Part shown: piece by piece, positions 42,866 to 53,155 of the stretch
Numbering within the stretch: position 1 is the stretch's first letter
How the letters are laid out: every line of letters starts with the position of its first letter
From: Candidatus Zymogenus saltonus
GTDB lineage: Bacteria > Desulfobacterota > Zymogenia > Zymogenales > Zymogenaceae
Length of the DNA: 64,000 nucleotides
Reading direction: 5' to 3'
NCBI GenBank assembly: GCA_016929395.1
Contig: JAFGIX010000057.1
Span: 1-64,000, forward strand
Notes under the pieces: model-generated
What the model was told of the DNA's origin: nothing
The model's database searches: none
The model's input: only the letters and a program-made list of their open reading frames with translations
Made by a program: the position numbers and the translations under genes

Positions 42866-44539
42866 ATGAAAGGAAGGTTGATATTCGCAACGTTTGCCAC
42901 ATTCGGCATTCTTCTCTCCTTCGTTCTTTTTGTAATCGTTCTGGTTACCTTTTTTACCGGGCTTATCGGCGCTCCGATAATGATTTTCTTGACCGTCGTC
43001 TTCAGCTTCATCTCCTGGCTTATCAGCCCTTGGATAATAGATCAAATCCACAAGTGGTTCTACAAGTTCAAGTTTATCGAGATCGAAGACCTGGAGATGA
43101 GGAGTCCCCATACGGCAAAGTTCCTGAGGGAGGCGTGCGAGCGAAACGGGATAAAGGTGCCGATGTTGAGGATAGTGGACGACCTCAACCCCACGGCGTA
43201 CTGCTACGGCTCGTATCCCGGCAACTCGAGGATCGTCGTGTCGGAGGGACTCTTTCATTACCTGACTCCTGAGGAGGTAACGGCCGTATACGGACACGAG
43301 CTGGGACATATAAAAAACCTCGATTTCATCTTGATGACTATTGCCAACACGCTTCTTATGATTTTGTATGAGGTTTACGTCATATTCACGAGGGTTCGAT
43401 CGAGGGGTAAAAACCCCTTCCCCCTTATAGGGCTTGTCTCCCTTGTTTTCTGGTGGATAGGTTCATACTTCGTCCTCTACCTCTCAAGGACACGCGAGTA
43501 CCTGGCCGATCACTTCTCCGGTGTTGAGACGGGCGACCCGAACACCCTGGCCACGGCACTGGTCAAGATCGCATACGGAATCGCGACGCAGCCCGACACC
43601 TTAAACTCAAAGCGCCTTCTTGCCAGCACCAGGTCGCTGGGGATAACGGACTACAAGAACGCCGACAACGTCGGCACGGCCGTGAGCGTTGCGGCCGGGG
43701 TAAAAGACATCGAATCGAGGAAGATAGTGGAATTCGATCCGAGGAGGGTGTCGAAGGTCTTCCTCTTTGACATCTACAACCCCTGGTCGAAGATCGTTCA
43801 GCTCGGCTCCACCCACCCCCTCACCGGAAAGAGGATAAAGGGACTGATGGAACTGTGTGACGAAAGGAGAATCAGCCCTCTCTTCAACTTCGACGAGGTT
43901 ACCCTCGAGGGCCACAAGCTGGACAGGGGAAGGCTTTACGGGAGGTTCTTCCTCGAGGTCTTGATATACTTCGCCCCTATAATGGGTCTCTTCTTCGGGC
44001 TTATACTTACCGTCCTCAAGGTGGAACTGTTTTCCATTATGTTGGTCACATTCGGCATGGGGATGCTCCTGAAGGCGATCTACAGGTATCCACCCATATC
44101 CAAGCCCGAGGAAACCACGGTCTTTGACCTCATGTGCGATCCATACGCAAGCCCCCTGAGAGGAAAGCCGGTGGTATTGAACGGGATCGTCATAGGCAAG
44201 GCGAGGGCCGGAAGCATATTCAGCGAAGACCTCGCGATACATGACGTCTCTGGGGGGCTTATCGTCCTGAACTACGAATCGGTAATACCCCTTTTCGGAA
44301 ATATCTACTTCGGGATTTCAACCTCCAAGAAGATAATAAACCACCGTGTGGAATCATTGGGATGGTTCAGAAGAAAGGTGAGTCAGGTGGTCGACCTGAA
44401 GTCGATATTAACCGATGAGCGCAAGTACAACAGCTATACCAGATTCAAGGCGATTGCCCTGCCGCTTATTTTAATAGCCGCCGGATTTATCGCCGCAGTT
44501 GTTATTACAATTGCCTATGTCTTCTCGCTGGTGGGGTAG
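42866..44539 (+). CDS. M48-family (HtpX-like) membrane metalloprotease with C-terminal extension
   Basis: Zinc protease of 557 residues, roughly 260 longer than HtpX. Two N-terminal membrane helices (about 5-30 and 36-56) precede the catalytic region: H144-E145-L-G-H148, with third ligand E211 in SRTREYLADHFSG. Two further helices lie at about 152-172 and 185-205. After about residue 330 comes another pair of helices, then a soluble region (GKPVVLNGIVIGKARAGSI, DVSGGLIVLNYESVIP) that resembles a small beta domain, and a final membrane helix. It probably degrades misfolded membrane proteins. The role of the added domain is unknown. Confidence 0.88.
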   Translation: MKGRLIFATFATFGILLSFVLFVIVLVTFFTGLIGAPIMIFLTVVFSFISWLISPWIIDQIHKWFYKFKFIEIEDLEMRSPHTAKFLREACERNGIKVPMLRIVDDLNPTAYCYGSYPGNSRIVVSEGLFHYLTPEEVTAVYGHELGHIKNLDFILMTIANTLLMILYEVYVIFTRVRSRGKNPFPLIGLVSLVFWWIGSYFVLYLSRTREYLADHFSGVETGDPNTLATALVKIAYGIATQPDTLNSKRLLASTRSLGITDYKNADNVGTAVSVAAGVKDIESRKIVEFDPRRVSKVFLFDIYNPWSKIVQLGSTHPLTGKRIKGLMELCDERRISPLFNFDEVTLEGHKLDRGRLYGRFFLEVLIYFAPIMGLFFGLILTVLKVELFSIMLVTFGMGMLLKAIYRYPPISKPEETTVFDLMCDPYASPLRGKPVVLNGIVIGKARAGSIFSEDLAIHDVSGGLIVLNYESVIPLFGNIYFGISTSKKIINHRVESLGWFRRKVSQVVDLKSILTDERKYNSYTRFKAIALPLILIAAGFIAAVVITIAYVFSLVG

Positions 44540-44680
44540 CAGATCATGAAATCCGTGCGTTAGATAGAATGGAAATTCTCGAGTCTTGTCATTTCAAGTA
44601 CATTCTAAATATGCTGTCTTGAATATTGACGTCGATGCTTCACGCTGTTTTCTAATACTTTTGAAAGGGAGGATTATACC

Positions 44681-46348
44681 ATGTCTGATCTATTAATTAA
44701 GAATGCTCTGATAGTGGATGGAACGGGTGCCGAGCCCTACTCCGGTCATATACTTATAAAAGGAGATAGGATTGTTGAAGTTGTCTCGGACACATCGACC
44801 GATTCGAAGGATCTGCTCAAGAAGAAGGCAAAAGAAACCTTTGATCTAAAGGGGCTGGCACTATCCCCGGGCATTATCGACTGCCACAGTCATTTCGACT
44901 GGATAATTACCCAGAAAAACCACACGGATTTCGCAAACTGCATGATGGAGCAAGGGGTTACGACCGTTGTGACCGGAAACTGCGGTTTTTCACCGGTCCC
45001 CACCAACAAAAAGAGCCAAGGCGAATTGAATAGATACGCCGAGTTCTTTCTCGACACCCCCATCGATTACAAGTGGACGGGGATTTCTGAATACAACGAC
45101 TGCCTGAACTCGGGTAAAAAACTCCTCTTTAACAACGCCCAGCTTACCGGTCACGGCACCCTGCACCTTATGACAACCGGAGACGAGGTCAAGAAACCTT
45201 CGCCCGAAGACTTGAAGGGGATGGTGAAGATAGCGAAAAAATCTTTCGACGAGGGGTCATTCGGCATGTCGTTCGGACTTCAGTACCATCCGGGGATATT
45301 TTCAACCGACGAGGAGCTCACAACCCTTGCTGGGGTCGTCGCCGATGCGGATCGCATTTTGACCGTGCACATAAAGTCGCTCTCGAAATACTCCAGCGTA
45401 TATCCCCTGCTACCGGCCTTGATACCGGGGGGGAAGGCCCACAACATCAAGGCGATTGAGCATATTATAAAAATAGCATCCAAGGTAGGTGTAAGGCTTC
45501 AGATCTCCCATTTCGTCTTCGCGGGGAAGAGAACCTGGCCTACGGCCAAAAAAGCGGTAAAGATCGTAAGAAAGGCGAGGAAGAACGGACTCGACGTGAT
45601 GTATGACATGTATCCCATTTTCGGAGGAAACAGCTACATAAATGTCGTCCTGCCCCCGTGGTTCCTCGAGGATTTTGAGAAGAACTCGAAAGACCCCAAG
45701 GCGATAAAGAAGCTGAGGTTCGAGCTCAACATGACGATAAAGCTGGTGGGCATGAAATACTCCGACATTCAGGTGATGGACTCCGCCTTCAAGGGAGGGG
45801 AAAAATACAACGGATTGAACATCATGGAGATAGCGGAAATGGAGGGGATGGACCCCGTGGATGTCTTTATCATGCTGGTAAGAGAAAGCAAAGGAAAGAC
45901 CCTCGCGATCGTTTACGCCTTGACGGGCGACGAGGAAAACGAGGAGATGTTGGAGAGCCTGATGTCCAACGAACTCGTTATGTTTGAAACGGACACGATC
46001 CTGAGATCGACCGGCGTTCCAAACCAGGCGTCCTTCGGGGCATTCCCGAAACTTCTCGGCAGATACACAAGGGACAAGGGTGTGATGACGCTGGCCGAAT
46101 GCGTACACAAAATGACCGGTAAATCCGCCGAGAGGTTCAAGATCAAAGACAGGGGAACGATAAAGCCCGGAAACTTCGCCGATCTTGTGATCTTTGACCC
46201 CGATAGGATCGCCGACACCACAACCCGGAAGAACAGTTCTTCAAAACCCCTGGGAATCGACAAGGTATTTTCAAACGGGGTGTTGACCGTCGAAAACGGC
46301 AACTATATAAAGGGAGTAACACCCGGGCGGGCGCTGAGCTGTTCCTGA
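44681..46348 (+). CDS. N-acyl-D-amino-acid deacylase family amidohydrolase
   Basis: Metal-dependent amidohydrolase of 555 residues. The HxH motif is H69/H71 in IIDCHSHFDW. The bridging-type cysteine C101 lies in TGNCGFSPVP, as in D-aminoacylases, and a GxxxxxYxPG-like segment appears in SFGLQYHPGIFST. The C-terminal beta-sandwich returns with IKPGNFADLVIFDPD. GGGAGG lies about 8 bases before the ATG. It may hydrolyse N-acyl-D-amino acids or related amides, perhaps from peptidoglycan; substrate specificity cannot be read. The 140-base gap upstream has no obvious promoter. Confidence 0.85.
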   Translation: MSDLLIKNALIVDGTGAEPYSGHILIKGDRIVEVVSDTSTDSKDLLKKKAKETFDLKGLALSPGIIDCHSHFDWIITQKNHTDFANCMMEQGVTTVVTGNCGFSPVPTNKKSQGELNRYAEFFLDTPIDYKWTGISEYNDCLNSGKKLLFNNAQLTGHGTLHLMTTGDEVKKPSPEDLKGMVKIAKKSFDEGSFGMSFGLQYHPGIFSTDEELTTLAGVVADADRILTVHIKSLSKYSSVYPLLPALIPGGKAHNIKAIEHIIKIASKVGVRLQISHFVFAGKRTWPTAKKAVKIVRKARKNGLDVMYDMYPIFGGNSYINVVLPPWFLEDFEKNSKDPKAIKKLRFELNMTIKLVGMKYSDIQVMDSAFKGGEKYNGLNIMEIAEMEGMDPVDVFIMLVRESKGKTLAIVYALTGDEENEEMLESLMSNELVMFETDTILRSTGVPNQASFGAFPKLLGRYTRDKGVMTLAECVHKMTGKSAERFKIKDRGTIKPGNFADLVIFDPDRIADTTTRKNSSSKPLGIDKVFSNGVLTVENGNYIKGVTPGRALSCS

Positions 46349-46425
46349 AAAAGTTGTTCGGTTTCCAGTGTCTGCCAATCAATATAGTCGACTTCGGCAG
46401 TCTTGAAAGAGATTTGTGATGTGAA

Positions 46426-46452
46426 AAGGCCCGCTTTAAATGAGTGGGCCTT
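46426..46452. terminator. convergent-gene hairpin
   Basis: Stem AAGGCCCGCT (46426-46435) / AGTGGGCCTT (46443-46452), with one G-T pair and a 7-base loop, in the convergent gap 46349-46661. On the minus strand it is followed by a short T-run. The rest of the gap holds a TTGACA at about 46562 without a partner box or gene, and nothing else recognisable. Confidence 0.55.
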
Positions 46453-46661
46453 GTATCTTTGGTATGGAGATTAGCAAGGATTTAATTCGTTTTGCATCGC
46501 AATTTCTTATCCCCGCCCATAAAACAAAAACTACTTCCCCTCCCAACAATAAAAAGCGGTATTGACAAACTTCCTATTGATGATGCATTTTAATATTCAA
46601 TCTACTGTTTTATTGCCCGGTCGCTTACAAGCTTAGAGGGCGTGTTTGTCCTCTCCTCCTC

Positions 46662-48167
46662 TCACCTCACTCTGAAGACATGCACCACCGGCTTCACTCC
46701 GTCGGCGAACCTCTCGATAACGTAAATGTGGCCTCGCTCCCTGTCGTAGGCCGTCCCGCCTATCCTGTACTTCCTCTGGGCGCCCTTCCCAGTGACCGAG
46801 GGATCGGCCGTTGGATTGGGGAGGAAGAGATATTTGTCAATATCCAAAACGATGTAGGGCTGAGGCTGATAGGGTGCCAGTTTGCCGTCTGCCACCTCAG
46901 CCAAAACGGACGGATCGTAAAAGATGATCTGGGCGCTGTAGTCCGTGCTCCACCAACCCCTGTCGGCGTTGTGCCCGGAGCACCCCTTGGTGATCTCCGG
47001 GGGACAGGGCGTCCCGTCGGCATTTAAGCAGAGCACCATGTCGGTTATCTCGTCCTCAACGCAGGGCTTGTCGGGGCCGTCCGGGTGCATCCACCCGTAC
47101 CAGTAGCGTTCTCCCGTTCCCTTCGTCCCTACGAATATTACCGCCGACCTGCCGTCCCCCGTGTTAAGCCAGGCGCCTCCCTCCCACTCGTCCGGGTGCT
47201 GGTAGCCGTTTAAATGAAAATCCGTCGTGTCAAACGGGTCGGCCCTCGTGTGGGAGTAGAGTATCAGCGGTATTTCCTTCAGCCTCTCGCCGTTTACCGG
47301 GGGATTTCCCGAAAGCCACGGGCCGTAAGCGAAGAGCGAAGGTCCCTTCCCGGACCAGCCCCCGTCCCTGTATCTTCCGGTGGCGAGGTATCTCCCCCCG
47401 GCGTATCTGTCCGCCCACTCCTTAGGTATCTCGAAAATGTATTTGTCTACGCTGTAGAGGGACTGGTTTCCTATCCACCAGGCGCCCATTGTATTCGGGG
47501 ATTTGAGGTTCAGGTCAAACCAGGCGTGGGAGGGAATGATCGTCTCCCCCTCTTCGTCTTGGAAGTGCTGTCCCCAGCAGAGGTGGATCTTCTCCCCCGT
47601 CTCCGGGATGGAGAGGTAGCAAAGCCCCACACGGGGAAGCTCGGTCAGGGCGTCGAAGTGGCCGCCGCCTACGTCCGAAAATCCCTGGAGGGTCTCGGCC
47701 GTGTTCAGCTCTTCAGGATTTTTCAATGAGGATATTACCGGGGCCGGGATAGCAAACTCGGATACCCGGCTCAACGGCTCGAAGCCCACGCCGTAAAGCG
47801 AGCCTGGAAAGCCGTCTTTGGGGCCTGAGGCGTCGCCCGTGGGCCGGTACGTCAGTGCGCCGCCGCCGTACTCCCAGGCGAGGTCTGGATCGGCCCCCTC
47901 GACGATGTCCGGGAGCCTGAAGGCCCCCAGGTATTCTATGTCTGTTGGCTGTACCAGCCTTGACGTATCGCCTGTAGTTTTTACGTAATCGCCCCCTGCC
48001 GCCCCGCCGCCTGTGAGCTCCCGGCCGTTGGCGCTCTCCGTTTCGAGGGGTTCGGGCAGGGCCCCCTCTCTCTCCGTGCAGGAGAAGATGAGAATAGAGG
48101 CAAGGGCGATTACAAACAGCGCCGCCCAAATTAAAAAATATTTTTTATTCAGAAGCGCTTTTTTCAT
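46662..48167 (-). CDS. large lipoprotein of unknown function
   Basis: I do not recognise the family. Protein of 501 residues with a lipoprotein signal (LFVIALASILIFSC, then TEREG). The mature part has a Gly-rich linker, then aromatic, beta-rich sequence with recurring motifs such as PTDIEYLGAFRLPD, GFPGSLYGVGFEP and GGTAYDRERGHIYVIERF. These suggest a beta-propeller-like fold. Several Cys (CYL, HLCWG, KPCVED, LCLNADGTPCPP, KGCSGH) could form disulfides. I choose ATG 48167 because GGGGG lies 5 bases upstream; an ATG at 48179 is also in frame. It is isolated between two spacers, so context gives no function. Confidence 0.75.
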   Translation of the reverse strand: MKKALLNKKYFLIWAALFVIALASILIFSCTEREGALPEPLETESANGRELTGGGAAGGDYVKTTGDTSRLVQPTDIEYLGAFRLPDIVEGADPDLAWEYGGGALTYRPTGDASGPKDGFPGSLYGVGFEPLSRVSEFAIPAPVISSLKNPEELNTAETLQGFSDVGGGHFDALTELPRVGLCYLSIPETGEKIHLCWGQHFQDEEGETIIPSHAWFDLNLKSPNTMGAWWIGNQSLYSVDKYIFEIPKEWADRYAGGRYLATGRYRDGGWSGKGPSLFAYGPWLSGNPPVNGERLKEIPLILYSHTRADPFDTTDFHLNGYQHPDEWEGGAWLNTGDGRSAVIFVGTKGTGERYWYGWMHPDGPDKPCVEDEITDMVLCLNADGTPCPPEITKGCSGHNADRGWWSTDYSAQIIFYDPSVLAEVADGKLAPYQPQPYIVLDIDKYLFLPNPTADPSVTGKGAQRKYRIGGTAYDRERGHIYVIERFADGVKPVVHVFRVR

Positions 48168-48190
48168 TAAAACCCCCATAATATCAAAAC

Positions 48191-48237
48191 GTTATGGCAA
48201 ATTGTTATGGCAATATGTTATAGCAAATTGTTATTGG
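48191..48237. repeat. 13-bp tandem repeat, about 3.6 copies
   Basis: Units GTTATGGCAAATT (48191), GTTATGGCAATAT (48204), GTTATAGCAAATT (48217) and a partial GTTATTGG (48230), just upstream of the lipoprotein gene on its promoter side. The remaining spacer to 48462 is AT-rich with no gene or clear terminator. The 13-base phase could tune promoter spacing or arise by slippage. Confidence 0.85.
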
Positions 48238-48462
48238 ACTAAAGCCGAGACAACAGTATCAAAATTGAACGAGGGCAGATTGAGACCAGCTTGAATCGGT
48301 AGGATGGAATGATCAAAATAGTAATGTGAACGTTCGTCGCTCAAATTAAAAAGGAAACTGAACCAAAAACCGCTCTCCTAAATGACGCAATTCACCACCA
48401 GAATATCTAATAAAAACCGCCTGTTCACCGGCGACAATTTTTCACTACTTGCGGCAGACCCC

Positions 48463-50124
48463 TCAATCCTTGAACACCGCCCCGGTCGAGGCCGATGTAA
48501 CCATCTTGGCGTACCGGGCGAGGTAGCCGGTCGTCACCTTGGGAGCCGGGGGCTTCCACTTCTCCCGCCTCTTGTTCAGCTCCTCGTCGGTCAGCCTGAC
48601 GTTCAACTTCCTCTTTGGGATATCTATCTCTATGATGTCGCCTTCCTGAAGGAGCGCTATGTTTCCCCCCTCGGCCGCCTCGGGAGAAATGTGCCCTATG
48701 GCTGCCCCCCTCGTTCCGCCGGAAAACCTGCCGTCCGTTATCAGGGCGACGTCCCTGTCCAGCCCCATCCCGGCGATGACCGACGTCGGGGTGAGCATCT
48801 CCCTCATCCCGGGGCCGCCCTTCGGCCCCTCGTATCTGACGACCACTACGTCGCCCTTCTTGATCTTTTTGTCCAGGATGGCCTTGGCGGCGTCATCTTC
48901 TGAGTCGAACACCCTTGCGGGACCTGTGTTTTTCATCATCTTTTTATCCACGGCGATCTGCTTTACGACGGCCCCGTCCGGGGCCAGGTTTCCCCTCAGG
49001 ATCGCTATCCCCCCCTCCTTGTTGTACGGATTTTTTACATTCCGTATCACGTTCTTATCCGCCACCTCGACTCCATCTATGTTGTGGGAAACGGTAAATC
49101 CGTTTGCCGTAATGACGTCGCCATCTATCATCCCGGCCCTATTAAGCACGGAGAGCACGGCCTGAATCCCCCCGGCCCTGTACAGGTCCTGTAGATGGTG
49201 TGGGCCTCCGGGTGACAGGTGGACGAGGTGCGGGGTCTTTCTGCTTATCTGGTCGAAGAGGTCGAGATTGAGCTCGATTCCGGCCTCCCTCGATACCGCG
49301 GGGAGGTGCAAAACCGTGTTTGTAGAGCACCCCAAGGCCATGTCAACCGCTATGGCGTTCATCAACGATCTCTCGTTTACTATGTCCCTTGGGAGAATCT
49401 TCTTCTCGATGAGCTTCATGACGCTCCTTCCCGCCTCTTTTGCGAGCCTCACCCTCGCGGCATTAACTGCTGGGGTCGTGCCGTTTCCCGGAAGGCCCAG
49501 CCCGATTGCCTCGGTCAGGCAGTTCATGGAGTTTGCCGTAAACATGCCGGCGCACGATCCGCATCCGGGGCAGGCGCTGTTCTCGAGACCGACAAGCTCG
49601 TCTTCAGACATCGATCCCGTCTTTAATCTCCCCACACCCTCGAAGACGGTTATCAAGTCTACTTCCACTCCGTTGTAAATCCCTGCCATCATAGGTCCGC
49701 CGCTGACCACAATTGTTGGAATATTCAACCTCAGCGTCGCCATCAGCATCCCAGGGATTATCTTGTCGCAGTTTGTGACCATGACCATCCCGTCAAAGGG
49801 GTGGGCCATAGCCATAACCTCGATGGAGTCGGCTATCAGCTCCCTGCTCGCCAGTGAATACTTCATACCCTCGTGGTTCATCGCGATGCCGTCGCATACC
49901 CCGATTGTGGGAAATTCTATCGGTGTTCCCCCCGCAAGCCTCACGCCCGCCTTTACCGCATCTGCTATCGTGTCAAGATGAATGTGGCCGGGAATAATCT
50001 CGTTATGGGAATTCACTACACCAACCATCGGACGAGCTATCTCGCTGTCCGTATAACCCATTGCCTTGAATAACGAACGGTGAGGCGCCTTCTCCAGCCC
50101 CCTTTTCATCTTGTCACTTCTCAT
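48463..50124 (-). CDS. ilvD: dihydroxy-acid dehydratase
   Basis: Fe-S dehydratase of 553 residues, giving the 2-oxo acids of valine and isoleucine. Motifs: [32 protein letters not shown] (C119), [20 protein letters not shown] (C185, C188, C191) and [25 protein letters not shown] precedes the ATG and a good promoter lies upstream. No other ilv or leu gene is nearby, so branched-chain synthesis genes are scattered in this genome. No T-box or leader peptide is apparent. Confidence 0.96.
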   Translation of the reverse strand: MRSDKMKRGLEKAPHRSLFKAMGYTDSEIARPMVGVVNSHNEIIPGHIHLDTIADAVKAGVRLAGGTPIEFPTIGVCDGIAMNHEGMKYSLASRELIADSIEVMAMAHPFDGMVMVTNCDKIIPGMLMATLRLNIPTIVVSGGPMMAGIYNGVEVDLITVFEGVGRLKTGSMSEDELVGLENSACPGCGSCAGMFTANSMNCLTEAIGLGLPGNGTTPAVNAARVRLAKEAGRSVMKLIEKKILPRDIVNERSLMNAIAVDMALGCSTNTVLHLPAVSREAGIELNLDLFDQISRKTPHLVHLSPGGPHHLQDLYRAGGIQAVLSVLNRAGMIDGDVITANGFTVSHNIDGVEVADKNVIRNVKNPYNKEGGIAILRGNLAPDGAVVKQIAVDKKMMKNTGPARVFDSEDDAAKAILDKKIKKGDVVVVRYEGPKGGPGMREMLTPTSVIAGMGLDRDVALITDGRFSGGTRGAAIGHISPEAAEGGNIALLQEGDIIEIDIPKRKLNVRLTDEELNKRREKWKPPAPKVTTGYLARYAKMVTSASTGAVFKD

Positions 50125-50148
50125 TTTTGACTCCTTTGGATTTTTTAG

Positions 50149-50178
50149 ATTATAACAATATCTCTTTTGTCTTGTAAA
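50149..50178 (-). promoter_or_regulatory. promoter of ilvD
   Basis: On the minus strand TTTACA (50178-50173) and TATAAT (50154-50149) are 18 bases apart, 25 bases upstream of the ATG. The remainder of the divergent gap (50179-50444) is AT-rich. A TTGACT at about 50357 might serve plsB, but no matching -10 box is clear. Confidence 0.6.
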
Positions 50179-50444
50179 GAAAAAATATTTTGATATAATT
50201 TTTCAAAAATTCAAGAACTTCATTGATTTATTTCATGGAGTATACAGACCGTCTCTCAACTTAAATGTTATTATAAATTTAATTTGCTTTTTTTACAAAT
50301 CGTTAAGGATTCAATCCCCCTCATTATTCAAAAAATCAGGAACATCCATTGGCCTTGACTTTCAACCATTTTGGTGTTAGCGTAATGTTGCAATCTTTTC
50401 TACTTTTTGCTTAAAAGACAACCAATTTTTTCTTTAAGGATGTC

Positions 50445-53111
50445 ATGAAAGAGAAAATAAAGAAAGAGAGCATCAGAGAGAAATTCAATTCCTTTATGAT
50501 GATGTTGCTTGGCAACCGCCTTAATTATTATACATCCTATTTCGGCGAGAGCAGCAGCTATCTAATTTCTCTAATATTTAAGTGTTTTGCGAATAAAGTA
50601 TCAATCCTTGATGAGGACTTGAAAACCATCAGGGAGCTTTCAAATAAGGGGACGATAATCTACGCCCAGAAGAACAGGTCCTCCCTCGATTTTCTCTTTT
50701 TCCACCATCGCTATAAGTCAGAGGGCCTGCCCTACCCAATCTTCGGCAATTTCATCAACATGATTTGGTTCCAGCCCCTGAAATCGGTCTTTCGTATCCT
50801 TCTTTCAAAATTCTATGCATTCATCGAGCGTCAGGAACAGCCAAATCCCTACCGTACCGACTACGTCCGCAGAATGACCGAAGAGGGGAAATCCTCGATC
50901 CTTTTCTTGCGCAACCCCACCGGGCTTTTGAAGAGATTTGCATTAAAGGAGGTAGATGACCCGGTGGTATATCTGCTCAGGTCTCAAAAGGTAATGGAAA
51001 AGACGATTTACATCGTCCCACACATCATTATATTTCACAAAAGACCTCTGAGTATGAAGAGAACCCTGACTAACATTATGTTTGGCCCCAAGGAAGAGCC
51101 TGGCCTGCTTCGCCGCATAATAGTATTTTTCAGGTACTACAGAAAGGCCTTTATCAAATTAGGCGACCCGATAAATTTGAAGGAGTTCTTGGAAGAAAGG
51201 GGTGAGGCCATAAGCGGGGAGCTCTCTTTCGATCTAAGAAGAGCGCTGTTGGACAACATCGAAAACGAGGAGAGGATAATCAAGGGGCCGGCCCTGAAGG
51301 ATCGTCTGGAGCTTTTTGAGATGGTGCTTTGGGACGAGAGGTTCAAAAGACAGATTGAGGAGCTTTCCGAAGTCACGGGCGTTCCCAAAGAGAAGTTCAG
51401 AAAGAAGGCCATATCTTATCTCGAGGAGATCGCCGCCGATTACAACATGACCTACATCTATCTCTTCGACATCGTCGTCACCTGGGTCTGGAACAATATC
51501 TACAGCGGAACAGAGGTGGACATGGAGGGCTTGAAAAAGGTTCGCGAGGCCGCAAAGAAATCTTCCCTTGTGATAATGCCTTGTCATAAAAGCCACATGG
51601 ACTATCTTATACTCTCTCAGATATTCTTTCACAACAACCTCACGCCACCGCATATAGCGGCGGGTGTAAATCTTACTTTTTTTCCGATGGGACATATTTT
51701 CAGGCGTTCCGGCGCATTTTTCATAAGGAGGACATTCAAGGGCGATCCCCTCTATCCAATCGTCTTTTCCACATACGTCAAGACCATCCTATCCGAAGGA
51801 TACAGTATCGAGTACTTCATAGAGGGGGGAAGGTCCAGGACCGGAAAGCTCGTCATGCCAAAGCTCGGCCTGCTTTCTATAATCATAGACGCCTTCTTCT
51901 CCGGGGATATCGATGACATCTCATTTATTCCAGTCTCCATCGGGTATGACAAGGTCATGGAGGAAAAATCCTACATAAAAGAGATGTCCGGCGGAAACAA
52001 GGAAAAGGAAAACCTTTTGACCATGATAAAGAGCAGAAGCGTCTTAAAAAAACGCTACGGTACGGTCTTTATAAACTTCAACGATCCTATCTCGCTGAAG
52101 GATTTCTTTATCTCATCGGGATACAACCCGGACGAGATCACGAAGACGGATCTCAGAAAACTGCAGTACAACCTTGCATACAAGATAGTACACTCGATAA
52201 ACGAGGTCAGTATTGTGCTGACTTCCCAGCTTGTCTCGGCGGCCTTTATGTCTCATATCAAGGGCGCCCTACTTTGGGAGGAGCTTATTGATACGGTCTA
52301 CTTCATGCTGGATTATCTGAGATTTACCGGCGCCCGGATTACAAAAGCCCTGAACAATCCACGGGCGGCGATAAGAGATACCCTTTCGACATTTATAGAA
52401 GAGAAGTTGATAGAGATAGTAAGGCATGACCAGGATGATGAAGAGGAGGATTATGAGCAGGTCTTTTTCGTGCCGGACGAAAAGCGTCTCAACCTCGAGT
52501 TTTACAAAAACTCCACGCTTCACTTCCTCCTTCCGCCCGCCTTTATCTCAGTCTCCATTCTCTCCCGTCAGGAGGCGGGCTCTTCCAAGAAGCAGATCAC
52601 CGAAGACTACACATACCTGAGGAAACTCTTCAAGTACGACTTTATATACGATATGGAGCTTACGGACGTAGAGAGGGTAAATCAGGTCCTCGAATACCTC
52701 AAGGAAAGCGATATTATCGTAGAAAAGAACGGCCAATTCAAGATAAACAAAGGGATGGAGAAAAAGCTCTACATCTTTACCGGATTGATAAGGAATTACC
52801 TCGAATCGTACCTTGTAACACTCGTTACACTTCCGGACTATCTGGAGGGAAAAAAGAGGAGCGAAAAAGACCTTGTAAATCGAATAACCAAGGTCGGCGA
52901 AAAGATGTTCACCAGAGGCGAGATAACTAGGCCGGAATCTCTGTCTCGCATAAATATCAAGAATGCCCTTAATCTCTTCACCCACGAGGAAATCCTTACC
53001 ATGAAAAGTGAGGTGGATGGAAAGAGGCAAACGAGATTCTACACGTTGGGGTCTGCGCGAAAAGGTTACACAAAAAAACTGCATGAATTTCTCGAGCGTA
53101 TTGAAAAATAG
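50445..53111 (+). CDS. plsB: glycerol-3-phosphate 1-O-acyltransferase PlsB
   Basis: Membrane-associated acyltransferase of 888 residues, first step of phospholipid synthesis. The catalytic HX4D motif is H381-KSHM-D386 (MPCHKSHMDYL), followed by GAFFIRRTFKGD, FIEGGRSRTGKL and FIPVSIGYDKV, the PlsB block order. Residues about 60-250 form a degenerate, non-catalytic acyltransferase-like copy (AQKNRSSLDFL, FLRNPTGLLKR, AFIKLGDPINLKEF), as in E. coli PlsB. A long C-terminal region (about 560-888) is helical and charged. PlsB is less usual than PlsX/PlsY outside gamma-proteobacteria; neither of those is seen here. AAGGA precedes the ATG. Confidence 0.9.
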   Translation: MKEKIKKESIREKFNSFMMMLLGNRLNYYTSYFGESSSYLISLIFKCFANKVSILDEDLKTIRELSNKGTIIYAQKNRSSLDFLFFHHRYKSEGLPYPIFGNFINMIWFQPLKSVFRILLSKFYAFIERQEQPNPYRTDYVRRMTEEGKSSILFLRNPTGLLKRFALKEVDDPVVYLLRSQKVMEKTIYIVPHIIIFHKRPLSMKRTLTNIMFGPKEEPGLLRRIIVFFRYYRKAFIKLGDPINLKEFLEERGEAISGELSFDLRRALLDNIENEERIIKGPALKDRLELFEMVLWDERFKRQIEELSEVTGVPKEKFRKKAISYLEEIAADYNMTYIYLFDIVVTWVWNNIYSGTEVDMEGLKKVREAAKKSSLVIMPCHKSHMDYLILSQIFFHNNLTPPHIAAGVNLTFFPMGHIFRRSGAFFIRRTFKGDPLYPIVFSTYVKTILSEGYSIEYFIEGGRSRTGKLVMPKLGLLSIIIDAFFSGDIDDISFIPVSIGYDKVMEEKSYIKEMSGGNKEKENLLTMIKSRSVLKKRYGTVFINFNDPISLKDFFISSGYNPDEITKTDLRKLQYNLAYKIVHSINEVSIVLTSQLVSAAFMSHIKGALLWEELIDTVYFMLDYLRFTGARITKALNNPRAAIRDTLSTFIEEKLIEIVRHDQDDEEEDYEQVFFVPDEKRLNLEFYKNSTLHFLLPPAFISVSILSRQEAGSSKKQITEDYTYLRKLFKYDFIYDMELTDVERVNQVLEYLKESDIIVEKNGQFKINKGMEKKLYIFTGLIRNYLESYLVTLVTLPDYLEGKKRSEKDLVNRITKVGEKMFTRGEITRPESLSRINIKNALNLFTHEEILTMKSEVDGKRQTRFYTLGSARKGYTKKLHEFLERIEK

Positions 53112-53155
53112 ACTGGCTTTGAATTATTTTCATTTTATTCTGAGGAATGAGTATC

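Noticed and set aside
48191-48237. Short regular repeats as a CRISPR array
   Set aside because: Units are 13 bases and contiguous with no spacers, and there is no cas gene in the window.
50270-50330. tRNA-like GGATTCAATCC stretch
   Set aside because: No acceptor, D or anticodon arms can be drawn around it.
50125-50444. T-box or leader-peptide attenuator for ilvD
   Set aside because: Only a plain promoter and ribosome-binding site are seen; no T-box consensus or run of Ile/Val/Leu codons.
50621-51200. Duplicated acyltransferase domain in PlsB as a novelty
   Set aside because: E. coli PlsB has the same degenerate N-terminal copy, so this is a family feature.
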